Origin: Vreelandella neptunia
Lineage (GTDB): Bacteria; Pseudomonadota; Gammaproteobacteria; Pseudomonadales; Halomonadaceae
Reading direction: 5' to 3'
Length of the DNA: 64,000 nucleotides
Assembly: GCF_000712975.1 (NCBI RefSeq)
Contig: NZ_JHQL01000006.1
Location: 62,001 to 126,000, forward strand
Part shown: positions 38,077-46,784 of the stretch, in pieces
Layout: every line of letters begins with the position of its first letter
Numbering within the stretch: the first letter of the stretch is position 1
Made by a program: the position numbers and the translations under genes
Notes under the pieces: generated by a model
The model's database searches: none
Told to the model about the DNA's origin: nothing
The model's input: only the letters and a program-made list of their open reading frames with translations

Positions 38077-38132
38077 TAGTATCCGAGCACAACGCCTGTC
38101 AAAAACAGCGTGCGCCCGTGAAAAAGTGGCCG

Positions 38133-38495
38133 TTAAGCCAGCTTTTCCTTGATACGCGCCGACTTGCCGCTGCGCTCGCGCAGGTAGTACAGCTTGGCTT
38201 GACGAACGTCGCCGCGACGCTTGACTTCAATAGAGTCAACCAGCGGGCTGTAGGTCTGGAAGGTACGCTCAACACCAACACCGTGTGAAATTTTACGTAC
38301 GGTGAACGCGGAGTTCAGGCCACGGTTACGCTTACCGATGACCACACCTTCAAACGCCTGCAGACGCTCACGGGTACCTTCCTTTACTTTAACCTGAACG
38401 ACAATGGTGTCGCCCGGTGCAAAGGCCGGAATCTCTTTACCCATTTGCTCGGATTCGATCGCCTGGATCACCTTGTTCTTGCTGCTCATTTTCAT
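38133..38495 (-). CDS. rplS: 50S ribosomal protein L19
   Basis: L19 lies at the 30S-50S interface. The 120-residue product has the family pattern [56 protein letters not shown], with [14 protein letters not shown] near its end. It is the last gene of rpsP-rimM-trmD-rplS, separated from trmD by 188 bp that contain a hairpin. Confidence 0.98.
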   Translation of the reverse strand: MKMSSKNKVIQAIESEQMGKEIPAFAPGDTIVVQVKVKEGTRERLQAFEGVVIGKRNRGLNSAFTVRKISHGVGVERTFQTYSPLVDSIEVKRRGDVRQAKLYYLRERSGKSARIKEKLA

Positions 38496-38549
38496 ACTCC
38501 TGAATAACGTAATGGCTTGCCACGCAGTTGTGGGAGGGGCAAACCGTGA

Positions 38550-38578
38550 TCCCGGCGCTCGAAGCGAGCCACGCGGGA
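38550..38578 (-). promoter_or_regulatory. Hairpin in the rplS leader
   Basis: On the minus strand, TCCCG and CGGGA enclose a second perfect stem, GCTCG-CTT-CGAGC, giving a two-tier hairpin 55-85 bases before the rplS start. There is no U-tract. The unusually long gap for this operon and the compact fold suggest an RNA element. Confidence 0.5.
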
Positions 38579-38683
38579 GTCGTTATGGGTGACGCAGGTA
38601 CGTAGGCTGACTGTCTCTATCTAGTAGATGATCTGCCTTATTCGCCCTGCACCGCCGCTCTGTCTTGATTAGCTGACAAACAG

Positions 38684-39550
38684 CTACTTCGCTGACAAAG
38701 CGTGTTCCTCGATAAACTCGTCTAGAAGCCGTTGCTGCTCGGCATCAAGCGTGCGTCCTGCTAACAGATCAGGACGGCGTTGCCATGTACGGCCTAATGA
38801 CTGTTTTAACCGCCAGCGCTTGATAGCCGCATGATTACCGCTTAACAGCACATCAGGCACTTGTCGCCCGTCGATCGTTTCAGGACGGGTATAGTGCGGA
38901 CAGTCTAACAAACCGTCATTGAACGAGTCTTCGATAGCGGAATCCTGGTGGCCCAATACACCGGGTACCAGCCGTGCCGCCGCGTCAATCAGCACCATTG
39001 CAGGCAACTCACCGCCGCTCAGCACATAGTCACCAATTGACCATTCTTCATCAATGTCACTCTCTACCACGCGCTCATCAATGCCTTCATAACGACCAGC
39101 GACCACAACTAAGGGGCCTGCTGAGGCGAGCGCTTGAACACCCTGCTGATCCAGCTTACGCCCTTGGGGCGAGAGATAGATCACGGTGGGCGATTGTCCC
39201 GTCGCTTGCTCTGCTCGTTGCCGAGCATCAAAGATAGCCGCACGTAGCGTGTCTACCTTCATCAGCATACCGGGGCCGCCGCCGTAAGGGCGATCGTCCA
39301 CGCTGCGGTGGCGATCAGTGGCGTAGTCGCGCGGATTCCAAAACTCCAGGGCAATACGCTGTTTCTCTACCGCTCGACCGACCACACCTTGCTGAGTAAT
39401 CGCATCGAACATTTCTGGAAACAGCGACACCACGCCAATCCACATCGCGGGAGCATCCGTCTGGCTGCTTTCTTCGCCGTCTGCTGCAGTAACGGTTGAA
39501 TCAGTTACTGTGAGCTCGCTCAACAACTGCTTACTCAGGCCTGTTTTCAA
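38684..39550 (-). CDS. trmD: tRNA (guanine(37)-N(1))-methyltransferase TrmD
   Basis: TrmD makes m1G37 in tRNAs and prevents frameshifts. The SPOUT fold has [24 protein letters not shown], and the SAM knot region [20 protein letters not shown]. The frame allows a TTG start at 39550 that overlaps the rimM stop (TTGA), adding a 35-residue Ser/Thr/Asp-rich extension. The first Met (39445) gives the normal 253-residue protein. The region upstream of that Met has only a weak ribosome site. Both starts remain possible. Confidence 0.95.
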   Translation of the reverse strand: MKTGLSKQLLSELTVTDSTVTAADGEESSQTDAPAMWIGVVSLFPEMFDAITQQGVVGRAVEKQRIALEFWNPRDYATDRHRSVDDRPYGGGPGMLMKVDTLRAAIFDARQRAEQATGQSPTVIYLSPQGRKLDQQGVQALASAGPLVVVAGRYEGIDERVVESDIDEEWSIGDYVLSGGELPAMVLIDAAARLVPGVLGHQDSAIEDSFNDGLLDCPHYTRPETIDGRQVPDVLLSGNHAAIKRWRLKQSLGRTWQRRPDLLAGRTLDAEQQRLLDEFIEEHALSAK

Positions 39551-40092
39551 AACTCAGGGTCCCAATTAACGACCATACGGCCATCGTCGAGGCTGATTTC
39601 AACAATCACATCGTCGGGTAAGAAAGGTAACAGTCGCTCACGCTTGTCGATTGCGTCGTTATCACCGCGCACCACCATGACATCGTTTGCGCCGGTTTCA
39701 AACAGGTAACTAACCTGCCCTAGCCGATCGCCTGACTGAGTAAAGACGGTTAAGCCTTCAAGCTCATGCCAGTAATACTCATCATCGGAAAGCGTAGGCA
39801 ATGCTTCTTTCGGCATCACGATGTCCGTTTGCGCCAGCGCTTCGGCTGCCGTTCGGTCATCAATACCTTTTAGCTGCACCACAAGACCTTTGCCTTGCCG
39901 ACGACCCTGAATAACGGTCATGCGCGTAAGGGTTTCACCTTGGCGCACCCACCACTCGGGGTATTCCATGATGCTGTCTATGGGATTGGTATAGGAGTAG
40001 ACCTTAAGCCAACCTTTAATCCCGTGAGGGCTAGTTAGCTTACCAAGCACCACATGTGCGTCGTCTGTATGGCTAGTTTCAAAACGCGTCAT
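39547..40092 (-). CDS. rimM: Ribosome maturation factor RimM
   Basis: RimM helps assemble the 30S head near S19. It has the N-terminal barrel ([24 protein letters not shown]) and the C-terminal PRC barrel ([37 protein letters not shown]). The start MTRFETSH follows GGAGCGG; a TTG six codons upstream is less likely. It is the second gene of the rpsP operon. Confidence 0.96.
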   Translation of the reverse strand: MTRFETSHTDDAHVVLGKLTSPHGIKGWLKVYSYTNPIDSIMEYPEWWVRQGETLTRMTVIQGRRQGKGLVVQLKGIDDRTAAEALAQTDIVMPKEALPTLSDDEYYWHELEGLTVFTQSGDRLGQVSYLFETGANDVMVVRGDNDAIDKRERLLPFLPDDVIVEISLDDGRMVVNWDPEF

Positions 40093-40165
40093 CGACGACC
40101 GCTCCAACAAATTACAACGACAACATCACCTACTATCACTTACTGACAGCCACGCACTAAAAGGC

Positions 40166-40414
40166 TTAAGCCTGTTTACGCGCTTCTTTAACCAGCTCAG
40201 CAACGCGACCAGACAGCTGTGCGCCTTGGCTCTGCCAGTGAGTAACACGCTCAAGATCAACGCGCAGACGCTCTTCTTGACCACGGGCAACCGGGTTGAA
40301 GAAACCGATACGCTCGATGAAACGACCGTCACGGGCGTTGCGTGAATCAGTAACAGTCAGGTGATAAAAGGGACGCTTTTTGGCGCCACCACGTGCCAAA
40401 CGAATGGTAACCAT
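40166..40414 (-). CDS. rpsP: 30S ribosomal protein S16
   Basis: The 82-residue product begins with [41 protein letters not shown], the highly conserved S16 pattern. It heads the rpsP-rimM-trmD-rplS operon. A 290-bp gap upstream, before ffh on the same strand, should contain the operon promoter; no clear terminator for ffh was seen there. Confidence 0.98.
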   Translation of the reverse strand: MVTIRLARGGAKKRPFYHLTVTDSRNARDGRFIERIGFFNPVARGQEERLRVDLERVTHWQSQGAQLSGRVAELVKEARKQA

Positions 40415-40704
40415 ACGATAACTATCCTTCGGTTGAGGTTACGAGAGTGTGAAATAGCGCAGATCGCTAACAGAACACTCGTCATACTATTTTCTCGGTA
40501 CCGCAGATCAAAATCAGTGATTTGCTGCGTACCATCAGGATCTTCACTGGCAGATAGTAAGCCGATGCTTGCGCATTTTTGCCAACACCCACGCATGAAG
40601 AGGCCGCATTCTACGCAAATGCGCTCGGCTTGGAAAGCCTGACAGCCAGAAAACTCATAAGCCGTCAACCTTGCCAAGCACGTTGCGACATTGCCAACAG
40701 TGGC

Positions 40705-42123
40705 TTAACGCCAAGGAAGGCCGCCAGGGCCACCCATACCGCCCATGCCACCGGGACCACCTGGTCCACCCGGCCCGCCGCCGCCCATCATGCCGGACAT
40801 ACCGCGCATCATTTTCTGCATGCCGCCTTTTTTGCCCGCTTTTTTCATCATTTTCTGCATCTGCTTATGCTGTTTTAGCAGACGATTTAGATCCGGCACT
40901 TGCAGGCCAGCACCCGCAGCAATACGACGTTTGCGCGAACCATTGATAATATCTGGTTTGCGGCGCTCTTTTGGCGTCATAGAGTTAATCAACGCTTCTA
41001 GCTTGCCAAGCTCTTTTTCCGGGCCGGGGCCTTGGGCCATTTCTGCCATTTGCCCCATGCCGGGTAACTTACCAAGCAGGCCGCCCATGCCACCCATTTT
41101 CTTGAGCTGCTGTAACTGATCACGAAAATCTTCCAGATCAAAGCCATCGCCCTTTTTGACCTTACTGGCCAGTTTAGCGGCTTTATCTTTATCTACCGTG
41201 CGTTCGGCTTCTTCGATCAGCGACAGCATGTCGCCCATACCCAGAATCCGTGATGCCACGCGATCCGGGTGGAAAGGCTCAAGGGCGTCTACCTTCTCAC
41301 CAACCCCCATGAACTTAATCGGCTTGCCAGTAATATGGCGAACCGAAAGCGCCGCACCACCACGGGCGTCACCGTCAGCCTTGGTAAGAATCACCCCGGT
41401 CAGCGGCAGAGCATCGTGAAATGCTTTCGCTGTATTCACCGCATCCTGGCCGGTCATGGCATCAACCACAAACAGCGTTTCGTCCGGTGAAATGGCCTTA
41501 TGCAGGGCCTGAATTTCGGCCATCATCGCTTCATCGATGGCTAGCCGCCCCGCGGTATCGACTAGGACAACATCATGAAACTGAATTTTGGCGTGCTTGA
41601 TCGCCGCCGTGGCAATATCCACCGGTTTTTGATCGGAACGAGAGGGGAAGAAATCCACCTGAACTTCTTTTGCCAGCGTCTCAAGCTGATCGATGGCCGC
41701 TGGGCGGTAGACATCGGCAGAGACTACCAGCACTTTTTTCTTTTCGCGCTCGCGCAGGTAACGCGCCAGCTTGGCAACAGAGGTGGTTTTACCCGCCCCC
41801 TGCAGGCCGGCCATCAACACAACCGCAGGCGAACTTTTCAGGGATAAGCCTTCATTGGCTTCGCCCATAATCGCTTCCAGCTCTTGCTGGACGATTTTGA
41901 CAAATTGTTGGCCTGGCGAAAGGCTCTTCGAGACTTCCTGACCAACAGCACGTTCGCGTACACGCTCAATAAATGCTTTCACCACTGGCAAGGCAACATC
42001 GGCCTCTAACAGGGCTTTACGCACCTCGCGCAGGGTGTCTTTAATGTTGTCGTCAGTTAGCCGCGCTTGGCCTTTGATCGACTTCAACGTCTGGGAAAGA
42101 CGCTCACTCAGATTCTGAAACAT
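40705..42123 (-). CDS. ffh: Signal recognition particle protein Ffh
   Basis: Ffh binds signal sequences and 4.5S RNA and docks with FtsY. The start MFQNLSERLSQTLKSIKGQ is the family N terminus. The G domain has GLQGAGKTTSVAKLARYL, DTAGRLAIDEAMM and TKADGDARGGAALS. The M domain has Met-rich helices and ends in a Gly/Pro/Met-rich low-complexity tail (GGPGGPGGMGGMGG). It is divergent from ypjD. Confidence 0.97.
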   Translation of the reverse strand: MFQNLSERLSQTLKSIKGQARLTDDNIKDTLREVRKALLEADVALPVVKAFIERVRERAVGQEVSKSLSPGQQFVKIVQQELEAIMGEANEGLSLKSSPAVVLMAGLQGAGKTTSVAKLARYLREREKKKVLVVSADVYRPAAIDQLETLAKEVQVDFFPSRSDQKPVDIATAAIKHAKIQFHDVVLVDTAGRLAIDEAMMAEIQALHKAISPDETLFVVDAMTGQDAVNTAKAFHDALPLTGVILTKADGDARGGAALSVRHITGKPIKFMGVGEKVDALEPFHPDRVASRILGMGDMLSLIEEAERTVDKDKAAKLASKVKKGDGFDLEDFRDQLQQLKKMGGMGGLLGKLPGMGQMAEMAQGPGPEKELGKLEALINSMTPKERRKPDIINGSRKRRIAAGAGLQVPDLNRLLKQHKQMQKMMKKAGKKGGMQKMMRGMSGMMGGGGPGGPGGPGGMGGMGGPGGLPWR

Positions 42124-42384
42124 GGGGCCTCTGCCTCCGTCGTTGTCGCCGGGCGGTCTCACCGGACGAATGTGTAGGCGATTATACGCGCTCGCCGCGC
42201 GAGTCTCCATGGTCGTCAACGTTGGTTATCGATGGCTGTGCGACGCCGCTATGATTGGTTATAGTAGGCAGACTGTTCTAGATTGAACGGTTTCGCATTG
42301 CTGATTTTCACAATGCCGGTTTTTATAGCCTTGTCTTTACAACATTGATCTCAACAACGCGCTGCAAGGCGCACGGATAGCATC

Positions 42385-43182
42385 ATGCAGGCGCTCCCTT
42401 TCGCCACGATCGCTTTTATTCTTTATGTTGCCGCTGCTATTTGGCAGGGCATGACTTTATTTCGCCGCGTACCACCCCGCCAGGGTATGGTGCGCTTACT
42501 CGGTGCACTGGGACTTTTGCTGCATATCCCAGTGGTTGTAGAACTTGTTAGTGCAGCCCCGGGGCTACTTCCCGGCTTCACTACCAGCGCTACGCTTTTG
42601 ATGGCTGTGGCTGTTAATGTGGTGTTGGTCGCCAGCTTGTTTAAGCCTGTGCTTAACGCTGGCATTGTGCTATTCCCTCTCGCGGGTATCGCGCTTATTG
42701 TTGCCACTTGGCTTCCTAGCCAGGGCAGTCACAGCGGCTTAACACCCGGCATTTTACTACACGCCGTCAGCTCTGCTCTGGCCTTTGCCGTTTTGGCGAT
42801 TGCAGCGATTCAAGCGGTATTAGTCGGCTTGCAGAACCAAGCACTGCGCCATCACCATATTCGCGGCATTGTGCAATCGTTACCACCGCTGACGACCATG
42901 GAAAGAGTACTGTTTGAACTGGTATGGTCGGGCATTCTGTTGCTAACACTCTCGATCATCAGCGGGCTCATTTTCCTCGACAATATGTTTGCTCAGCATT
43001 TGGTACATAAAACGGTACTTTCGCTGGGCGCCTGGATTATTTTTACCACGCTTTTAGTGGGTCGATATCGTTTTGGCTGGCGCGGCATGCGTGCTGTGCG
43101 CTGGACGCTAGGTGGGTGCGTACTGTTACTGCTTGCTTACTTTGGCAGTAAGTTTGTACTGGAAATATTGCTCAATCGCTAA
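42385..43182 (+). CDS. ypjD: YpjD-family inner membrane protein (cytochrome c assembly-like)
   Basis: The 265-residue protein has about eight membrane segments and belongs to the CcsA/CcmC-like family of E. coli YpjD. LLHAVSSALAFAVLAIAAIQAVLVGLQNQALR and the HKTVLSLGAWIIFTTLLVGRYRFGWRG segment are typical. I see no tryptophan-rich WWD heme motif, so a cytochrome c assembly role is doubtful. E. coli keeps the same ffh/ypjD/yfjD order. Confidence 0.88.
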   Translation: MQALPFATIAFILYVAAAIWQGMTLFRRVPPRQGMVRLLGALGLLLHIPVVVELVSAAPGLLPGFTTSATLLMAVAVNVVLVASLFKPVLNAGIVLFPLAGIALIVATWLPSQGSHSGLTPGILLHAVSSALAFAVLAIAAIQAVLVGLQNQALRHHHIRGIVQSLPPLTTMERVLFELVWSGILLLTLSIISGLIFLDNMFAQHLVHKTVLSLGAWIIFTTLLVGRYRFGWRGMRAVRWTLGGCVLLLLAYFGSKFVLEILLNR

Positions 43183-43300
43183 ACACATGCTTATCGCATT
43201 ATCAGCACTGACTTAGCTTGGCGTTGATAACAGTGGTCTTGACAGGCCACTTCCATACTTCTACAAATCGAGCCTAATACGCCACAAAGGAACTTTCGAC

Positions 43301-44575
43301 TTGAGCGACGACTTCCCCCTGGGGTTACTGTTCGGCCTGCTAGCCATACTGATACTGCTGTCTGCCTTTTTCTCCAGTTCTGAAACAGGCATGATGTCGA
43401 TAAACCGCTATCGACTTAGCCACCAAGCGAACAGCGGTGATCGCCGCGCCAAACGTGTTATGCGCTTGTTAACACGCCCCGACCGATTGATTGGCGTCAT
43501 CCTAATTGGCAATAACTTCGTCAATAATTTAGCCGCCTCGATTGCTACCATCATCGCTATTCACTTCTTTGGTGATGTTTCAGGCCCCGCTATTTCTACT
43601 GCACTGCTGACGATTACGATTCTTATTTTTGCCGAAGTCACGCCTAAAACCTACGCGGCTATCAAACCTGAGCGAATCGCTTACCCCACCTCGCTGGGCC
43701 TGGAGCCACTGCTCAAACTACTTTATCCCTTGGTGTGGCTAGTCAACGTTATCTCTAATGGCCTGTTGCGCCTTATGGGCGTTAAAAGCGTTGAGAACGG
43801 TGGTGACAGCCTAACCCGCGATGAACTACGCACCGTCGTCCATGAAGCAGGCACACTTATTCCCTATCGTCACCGTGCTATGCTGCTGTCGATTCTTGAC
43901 CTTGAGAATGTCACGGTTAACGACATCATGGTGCCAAGGCACGAAGTGCTGGGCATCGACCTCGACGACACGCTGGAAGATATCCTGACCCAGATCCGCA
44001 CCAGTCAGCACACTCGATTACCCGTATACAAAGGCGATATCAACAATATTATTGGCATGTTGCACCTACGCAACGCAGCGCGTTTTTTATCGCGCAGCGA
44101 AGTCACCAAAGCGGCAATTGTCCAAGAAGCGCGGGAACCGTATTTCATTCCAGAATCCACGCCGTTGCATACCCAACTGTTGAACTTCCAAAAACAGAAG
44201 CGCCGCATTGGCATCGTGGTGGATGAATACGGCGACGTAGAAGGCTTGGTAACGCTCGAAGATATTCTTGAGGAAATTGTCGGGGAATTTACTACCGACG
44301 TCTCAGAGGATGAAGAGATCCATCAGCAAGATGATGGCAGCCATGTGATTGAAGGCACGGCCAACATCCGAGAAATCAACAAAATGCTGGGCTGGCAACT
44401 GCCTACCGATGGCCCTAAGACCCTGAATGGCTTAATTCTTGAGCACCTGGAAGCATTTCCGGAAGGGCCTGCCTGTTTACAGATCGGCAATACGCGGATG
44501 GAGATTTTAGAAATCCGCGACAACCTAATCACCTCGGCACGCTGCTGGCAAAAGCTGCGCCTTGCACGTCGCTAA
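43301..44575 (+). CDS. corB: CorB/CNNM-type transporter with CBS and CorC domains
   Basis: The DUF21 membrane domain (three to four helices) contains FFSSSETGMMSINRYRL. A CBS pair follows (DIMVPRHEVLGIDLDDTLEDIL, then FQKQKRRIGIVVDEYGDVEGLVTLEDILEEIVGEF). A CorC/HlyC domain ends the protein. Homologues (E. coli YfjD/CorB, CNNM proteins) act in Mg2+ efflux or homeostasis. The start codon is TTG, preceded by AAAGGAA. It follows ypjD as in E. coli. Confidence 0.9.
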   Translation: MSDDFPLGLLFGLLAILILLSAFFSSSETGMMSINRYRLSHQANSGDRRAKRVMRLLTRPDRLIGVILIGNNFVNNLAASIATIIAIHFFGDVSGPAISTALLTITILIFAEVTPKTYAAIKPERIAYPTSLGLEPLLKLLYPLVWLVNVISNGLLRLMGVKSVENGGDSLTRDELRTVVHEAGTLIPYRHRAMLLSILDLENVTVNDIMVPRHEVLGIDLDDTLEDILTQIRTSQHTRLPVYKGDINNIIGMLHLRNAARFLSRSEVTKAAIVQEAREPYFIPESTPLHTQLLNFQKQKRRIGIVVDEYGDVEGLVTLEDILEEIVGEFTTDVSEDEEIHQQDDGSHVIEGTANIREINKMLGWQLPTDGPKTLNGLILEHLEAFPEGPACLQIGNTRMEILEIRDNLITSARCWQKLRLARR

Positions 44576-44638
44576 TCTACTATTGCGCCAGACGGTGCGA
44601 CTTTGTGGCTGAGACAGAGGTGATATAGCAGATATCGT

Positions 44639-45301
44639 TTAACGGTGGGCGATTTCGCTATCGCCTGCCGCCTTCAGCGCCCTCACCCGGGTTTCTAAAT
44701 AGCGACGCAACGCAACACCTTCTACCTCATGAATTGAGACAGGTGGGCCAAAGTGAAGACTGACCGGGGCACGAAAACGCGATGGCCATTTTTTGAGCGC
44801 TTTGCCACCGTAGTGTGACGTCCAAGACCCCCACAACCCCGCTAAACCAGCGGGAATTACCGGCACATTATCGCGGGCAAGAATAGTTTCGAGTCCGCGC
44901 CGAAAGTTATGAATTTCGCCGTCAGGGGTTATCCGCCCTTCAGGGAAGACCATCACAACGTCACCTGCCCGCAACGCTTGGCTTACTTCATCCAGCGTCC
45001 GACGCAACGCCCCAGGGCTGTGCCGCTCTGACTCAATCGGAATCGCGCCCACTAGCTGAAACCACCACTTTAGCCAGCGAGACTCAAAAATAGGCTGATC
45101 CATCACAAACCGCAGCGGCCTGGGGCTACCGCCGCCAAGCACCAGCGCGTCCATAAAACTGACATGATTACACACCACTAACGCCGCGCCGTTTTTAGGC
45201 AGATAGTCTTGCCCATGAACAGAGAAGCGGTAGCATATCCGCATAACCACATAGATAACGCGACGCAGTAAGCAGCGAATCATTTTCAACCACCACGTCA
45301 C
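44639..45301 (-). CDS. 1-acyl-sn-glycerol-3-phosphate acyltransferase-like protein
   Basis: The PlsC/LPLAT domain is recognised by NHVSFMDAL (the HX4D catalytic motif), VFPEGRITPDGEIHNFRRGLE (FPEGxR) and VPVIPAGLAG. One N-terminal hydrophobic stretch may anchor it to the membrane. It shares four bases with the upstream TetR gene, so the regulator probably controls it. Cells often hold several PlsC paralogues; the substrate is not fixed by the sequence. Confidence 0.88.
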   Translation of the reverse strand: MTWWLKMIRCLLRRVIYVVMRICYRFSVHGQDYLPKNGAALVVCNHVSFMDALVLGGGSPRPLRFVMDQPIFESRWLKWWFQLVGAIPIESERHSPGALRRTLDEVSQALRAGDVVMVFPEGRITPDGEIHNFRRGLETILARDNVPVIPAGLAGLWGSWTSHYGGKALKKWPSRFRAPVSLHFGPPVSIHEVEGVALRRYLETRVRALKAAGDSEIAHR

Positions 45302-45912
45302 GTCCCTGCCTCCCGGTGGCGAAGGCCAGCCAGCACTGTGCTCATTAGCTGATCCAGTAGTTCATCCACCTTTAGCTGCTGCCCTTGCCAATAACCTAGG
45401 CGCTCATTTAGCCCAAGTTGTACCAAGCCATGCACACTTCCCCAAAGAGTACGACCAAGGCGTCGTGCCTCCAGGTCGTCTAATGCTGGCTGATACTGTT
45501 TTAGCGATGTTTCTACTTGAGTGAACAGCGCTTCAATCAGGTCGCTCTGGCGCTGGTCCAATTCACCTTCTTGGGCGAGAGGATAATCAAATAACAGTTG
45601 CCAGCGATAGCAACCCTGTTCAGCGAAACGCCAATAAGCAAGTGCTAACGAGCGCAGCCATGGCTCCGGATCATCTTCTGCCAGGCTAGTAATGGTATGC
45701 TGTAAGCGTGCCAGCGTTTCAACGTTGACGTACTGCAATAAGTTATTAAAGCTGCCATATAATTTCAGCAGCGTACTTGGCGCGCAACCCACTTCTCTGG
45801 CCAGGGCACGCAGTGATAAACCATGGACTGGCTGCTTAGCCAACCACTCATCACAAGCGTGCATGACCTGCGCGTGAAGGGCATCGGGCGCATGCTGTCT
45901 AGGACGGGCCAT
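45298..45912 (-). CDS. TetR-family transcriptional regulator
   Basis: The 204-residue protein has an N-terminal helix-turn-helix (GLSLRALAREVGCAPSTLLKLYGSFNNLLQYVNVET) and a C-terminal ligand/dimer domain related to the TetR WHG group (RTLWGSVHGLVQLGLNERLGY). It overlaps the acyltransferase by four bases. An imperfect 15-bp palindrome, CGAACACTGTTTTCG (45998-46012), lies in its upstream region and may be an operator. Confidence 0.88.
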   Translation of the reverse strand: MARPRQHAPDALHAQVMHACDEWLAKQPVHGLSLRALAREVGCAPSTLLKLYGSFNNLLQYVNVETLARLQHTITSLAEDDPEPWLRSLALAYWRFAEQGCYRWQLLFDYPLAQEGELDQRQSDLIEALFTQVETSLKQYQPALDDLEARRLGRTLWGSVHGLVQLGLNERLGYWQGQQLKVDELLDQLMSTVLAGLRHREAGT

Positions 45913-46098
45913 GGCGATCTCTTAAGGTCAGCGGCAAACAGGAGGAGGCCTCATCGCGCTTTAGCGTGAGCAAGGGATACGCTAGGATACCTTACATCGA
46001 ACACTGTTTTCGACACTAAAACACGACATTTAACCTAATGTTGTGCCACCCCGCCATTTTGCACCATCACTTCCCCTATTTCGCATAAGGAGACAGGC

Positions 46099-46776
46099 AT
46101 GACGGGACGCCTTCACGTACAGCGCCTCGCGCTATCACGCCTTGTACCCTCGCTTACTAATGCTGAACCACTGATCGAATCGCCTAACCTAGCACCCCGC
46201 CAGCCTGTCTCGGCAATACGCCTTGAACAGGGCCGCCACCAGCTTCAGCCATTATTCTGGGGGCTTACCCCTCCTTGGCTAAAAGTACTCGACCACGCCC
46301 CCCATTGCGCCAGAGCAGAAACCCTTAACCAACGTGCCATGTTTAGCGAAGCGTTTAGCGCTCGACGCTGCGTCATTCCCGTTAGCGGATTTTATATCTG
46401 GAAAATACAAGCACACAGCAAACAACCCTACTTAGTCACCCACGTTAATCGGGGGCCACTCTTATTGGGCGCGTTATGGTGCCGCTACCACACAACGCTC
46501 ACCGCCTTTACTGACTCGACGGCGCTAATCAGCGTGCCAGCCAACGCTTGCCTTTCTTCACTTACAGACCGCTTACCCGTTGTCATCCCCCCAGACGCCC
46601 TAACGCGCTGGCTGGATCCAACAACCCCTGCTGAATCACTCAATTCATTATTAATGCCCGCGCCATTGGAACTGTTAGGCGCTTTTCCGGTATCAAAACA
46701 TGTTAATAACCCTGCCTATCAGTCATTGTCTTGCGCCCATCCGGTGGGTCCAATGCTGCGCTGGGCTGTGTCATAG
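46099..46776 (+). CDS. SRAP-family (YedK/HMCES-like) protein lacking the catalytic residues
   Basis: The fold-defining segments of the SOS response-associated peptidase family are clear: MTGRL at the start, NLAP, PLFWGLTPPW, ARAET, GFYIWK and TDRLPVVIPPDAL. Active members crosslink abasic sites in ssDNA through Cys2. Here residue 2 is Thr; the Asn of N-ARxET is Cys70, the Glu of GFYEWK is Ile100, and the His of HDRxP is Thr156. All four key residues appear lost while the scaffold and length (225) stay intact. AAGGAG fixes the start. A pitrilysin gene follows 8 bp later. Confidence 0.85.
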   Translation: MTGRLHVQRLALSRLVPSLTNAEPLIESPNLAPRQPVSAIRLEQGRHQLQPLFWGLTPPWLKVLDHAPHCARAETLNQRAMFSEAFSARRCVIPVSGFYIWKIQAHSKQPYLVTHVNRGPLLLGALWCRYHTTLTAFTDSTALISVPANACLSSLTDRLPVVIPPDALTRWLDPTTPAESLNSLLMPAPLELLGAFPVSKHVNNPAYQSLSCAHPVGPMLRWAVS

Positions 46777-46784
46777 GAGCCGTA

